From: Bacillota bacterium
Lineage (GTDB): Bacteria > Bacillota > Clostridia > Clostridiales > Clostridiaceae
Reading direction: 5' to 3'
NCBI GenBank assembly: GCA_023445445.1
Contig: JAEXLD010000007.1
Span: 1 to 16,381, forward strand
Length of the DNA: 16,381 bases
Translations under genes and position numbers: made by a program
Part shown: positions 16,259 through 16,381 of the stretch, in pieces
Layout of the letters: each line of letters opens with the position of its first letter
Position numbering within the stretch: position 1 is the first letter of the stretch
The notes under the pieces: model-generated
Seen by the model: the letters and a program-made list of their open reading frames with translations, nothing else
Databases searched by the model: none
What the model was told of the DNA's origin: nothing

Positions 16259-16381
16259 TTTTGCATTTTCGGGCATAGCCCTTTTTTACTAGCCACGCCT
16301 AAAGGCGTATGTTCGGTATGGCACATGCTATTAGTTTACTTGGCACCCGTAAACGGGTCGGCATATTCCATCGTTAATTGC
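16236..16381 (-). mobile_element. probable end of an IS200/IS605-like element, structured noncoding region, cut by window edge
   Basis: By hand count this block is about 50% G+C, against well under 35% in its surroundings. It holds four compact perfect hairpins: 16240-16258 (8-bp stem), 16271-16281 (GGGC/GCCC), 16295-16308 (ACGCC/GGCGT, 4-nt loop) and 16345-16358 (ACCCG/CGGGT, same loop). No intact gene is present. On the minus strand a frame entering from the right could end at a TAA about 50 nt in. A string of hairpins after a possible transposase end, closing with a terminal hairpin, fits an IS200/IS605 end, perhaps with the TnpB guide-RNA (reRNA/omegaRNA) scaffold. I cannot see tnpA or tnpB, so the family and the orientation are inference. 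It could equally be the left end of a tnpA-only element or another structured RNA. Confidence 0.45.

Noticed and set aside
16309..16377. Short plus-strand frame starting MFGMAHAIS within the right-edge block
   Set aside because: Only 22 codons, no ribosome binding site, runs through a hairpin, and does not resemble the start of a TnpA transposase.

Overview
The window is a low-G+C, AT-rich Firmicutes chromosome segment, most likely Clostridium sensu stricto. The signs are a glycine T-box in front of a single-chain GlyRS, a spoIIE gene, AGGAGG-type ribosome binding sites, poly-A/T intergenic regions and a long formyl-THF synthetase. Every recognisable gene lies on the minus strand. In transcription order (high to low coordinate) they are spoIIE, tilS, hpt, ftsH, fhs, coaX, dusB, greA, lysS, three tRNA-Asn genes, glyS and murD (cut by the left edge). 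No plasmid, phage, CRISPR or toxin genes are visible. I did not recognise an undescribed protein system.

Right part (about 11.3-16 kb): spoIIE (sporulation PP2C phosphatase) has its own promoter, with a Spo0A-box-like site and unusually wide -35/-10 spacing, and its own terminator. tilS, hpt and ftsH follow. tilS and hpt are separated by 4 nt and look like one transcription unit; ftsH follows 60 nt after hpt and ends in a 12-bp hairpin. This is the conserved spoIIE-tilS-hpt-ftsH neighbourhood of spore-formers.

Middle (about 5.0-9.5 kb): fhs has its own extended -10 promoter. A strong TTGACA promoter precedes coaX-dusB, with a terminator-like hairpin oddly placed between the promoter and coaX. 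greA-lysS has a perfect consensus promoter, which also fixes the greA start, and a strong terminator. The genes serve CoA synthesis, tRNA modification, transcript cleavage and lysine charging.

Left part (1-3.3 kb): a dedicated promoter drives a tandem array of three tRNA-Asn(GTT) genes ending in a 13-bp terminator. Next come a tRNA-Gly-sensing T-box leader and glyS with its terminator, then the start of murD. This part is devoted mainly to translation.

Right edge (16236-16381): a short block of about 50% G+C carries four compact hairpins and a U-rich terminator on the minus strand. It has no intact gene in view and is very unlike its surroundings. It looks like the end of a mobile element, most plausibly of IS200/IS605 type, perhaps with the guide-RNA scaffold region of a TnpB element. 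The rest lies outside the window, and this is the part most worth following up.
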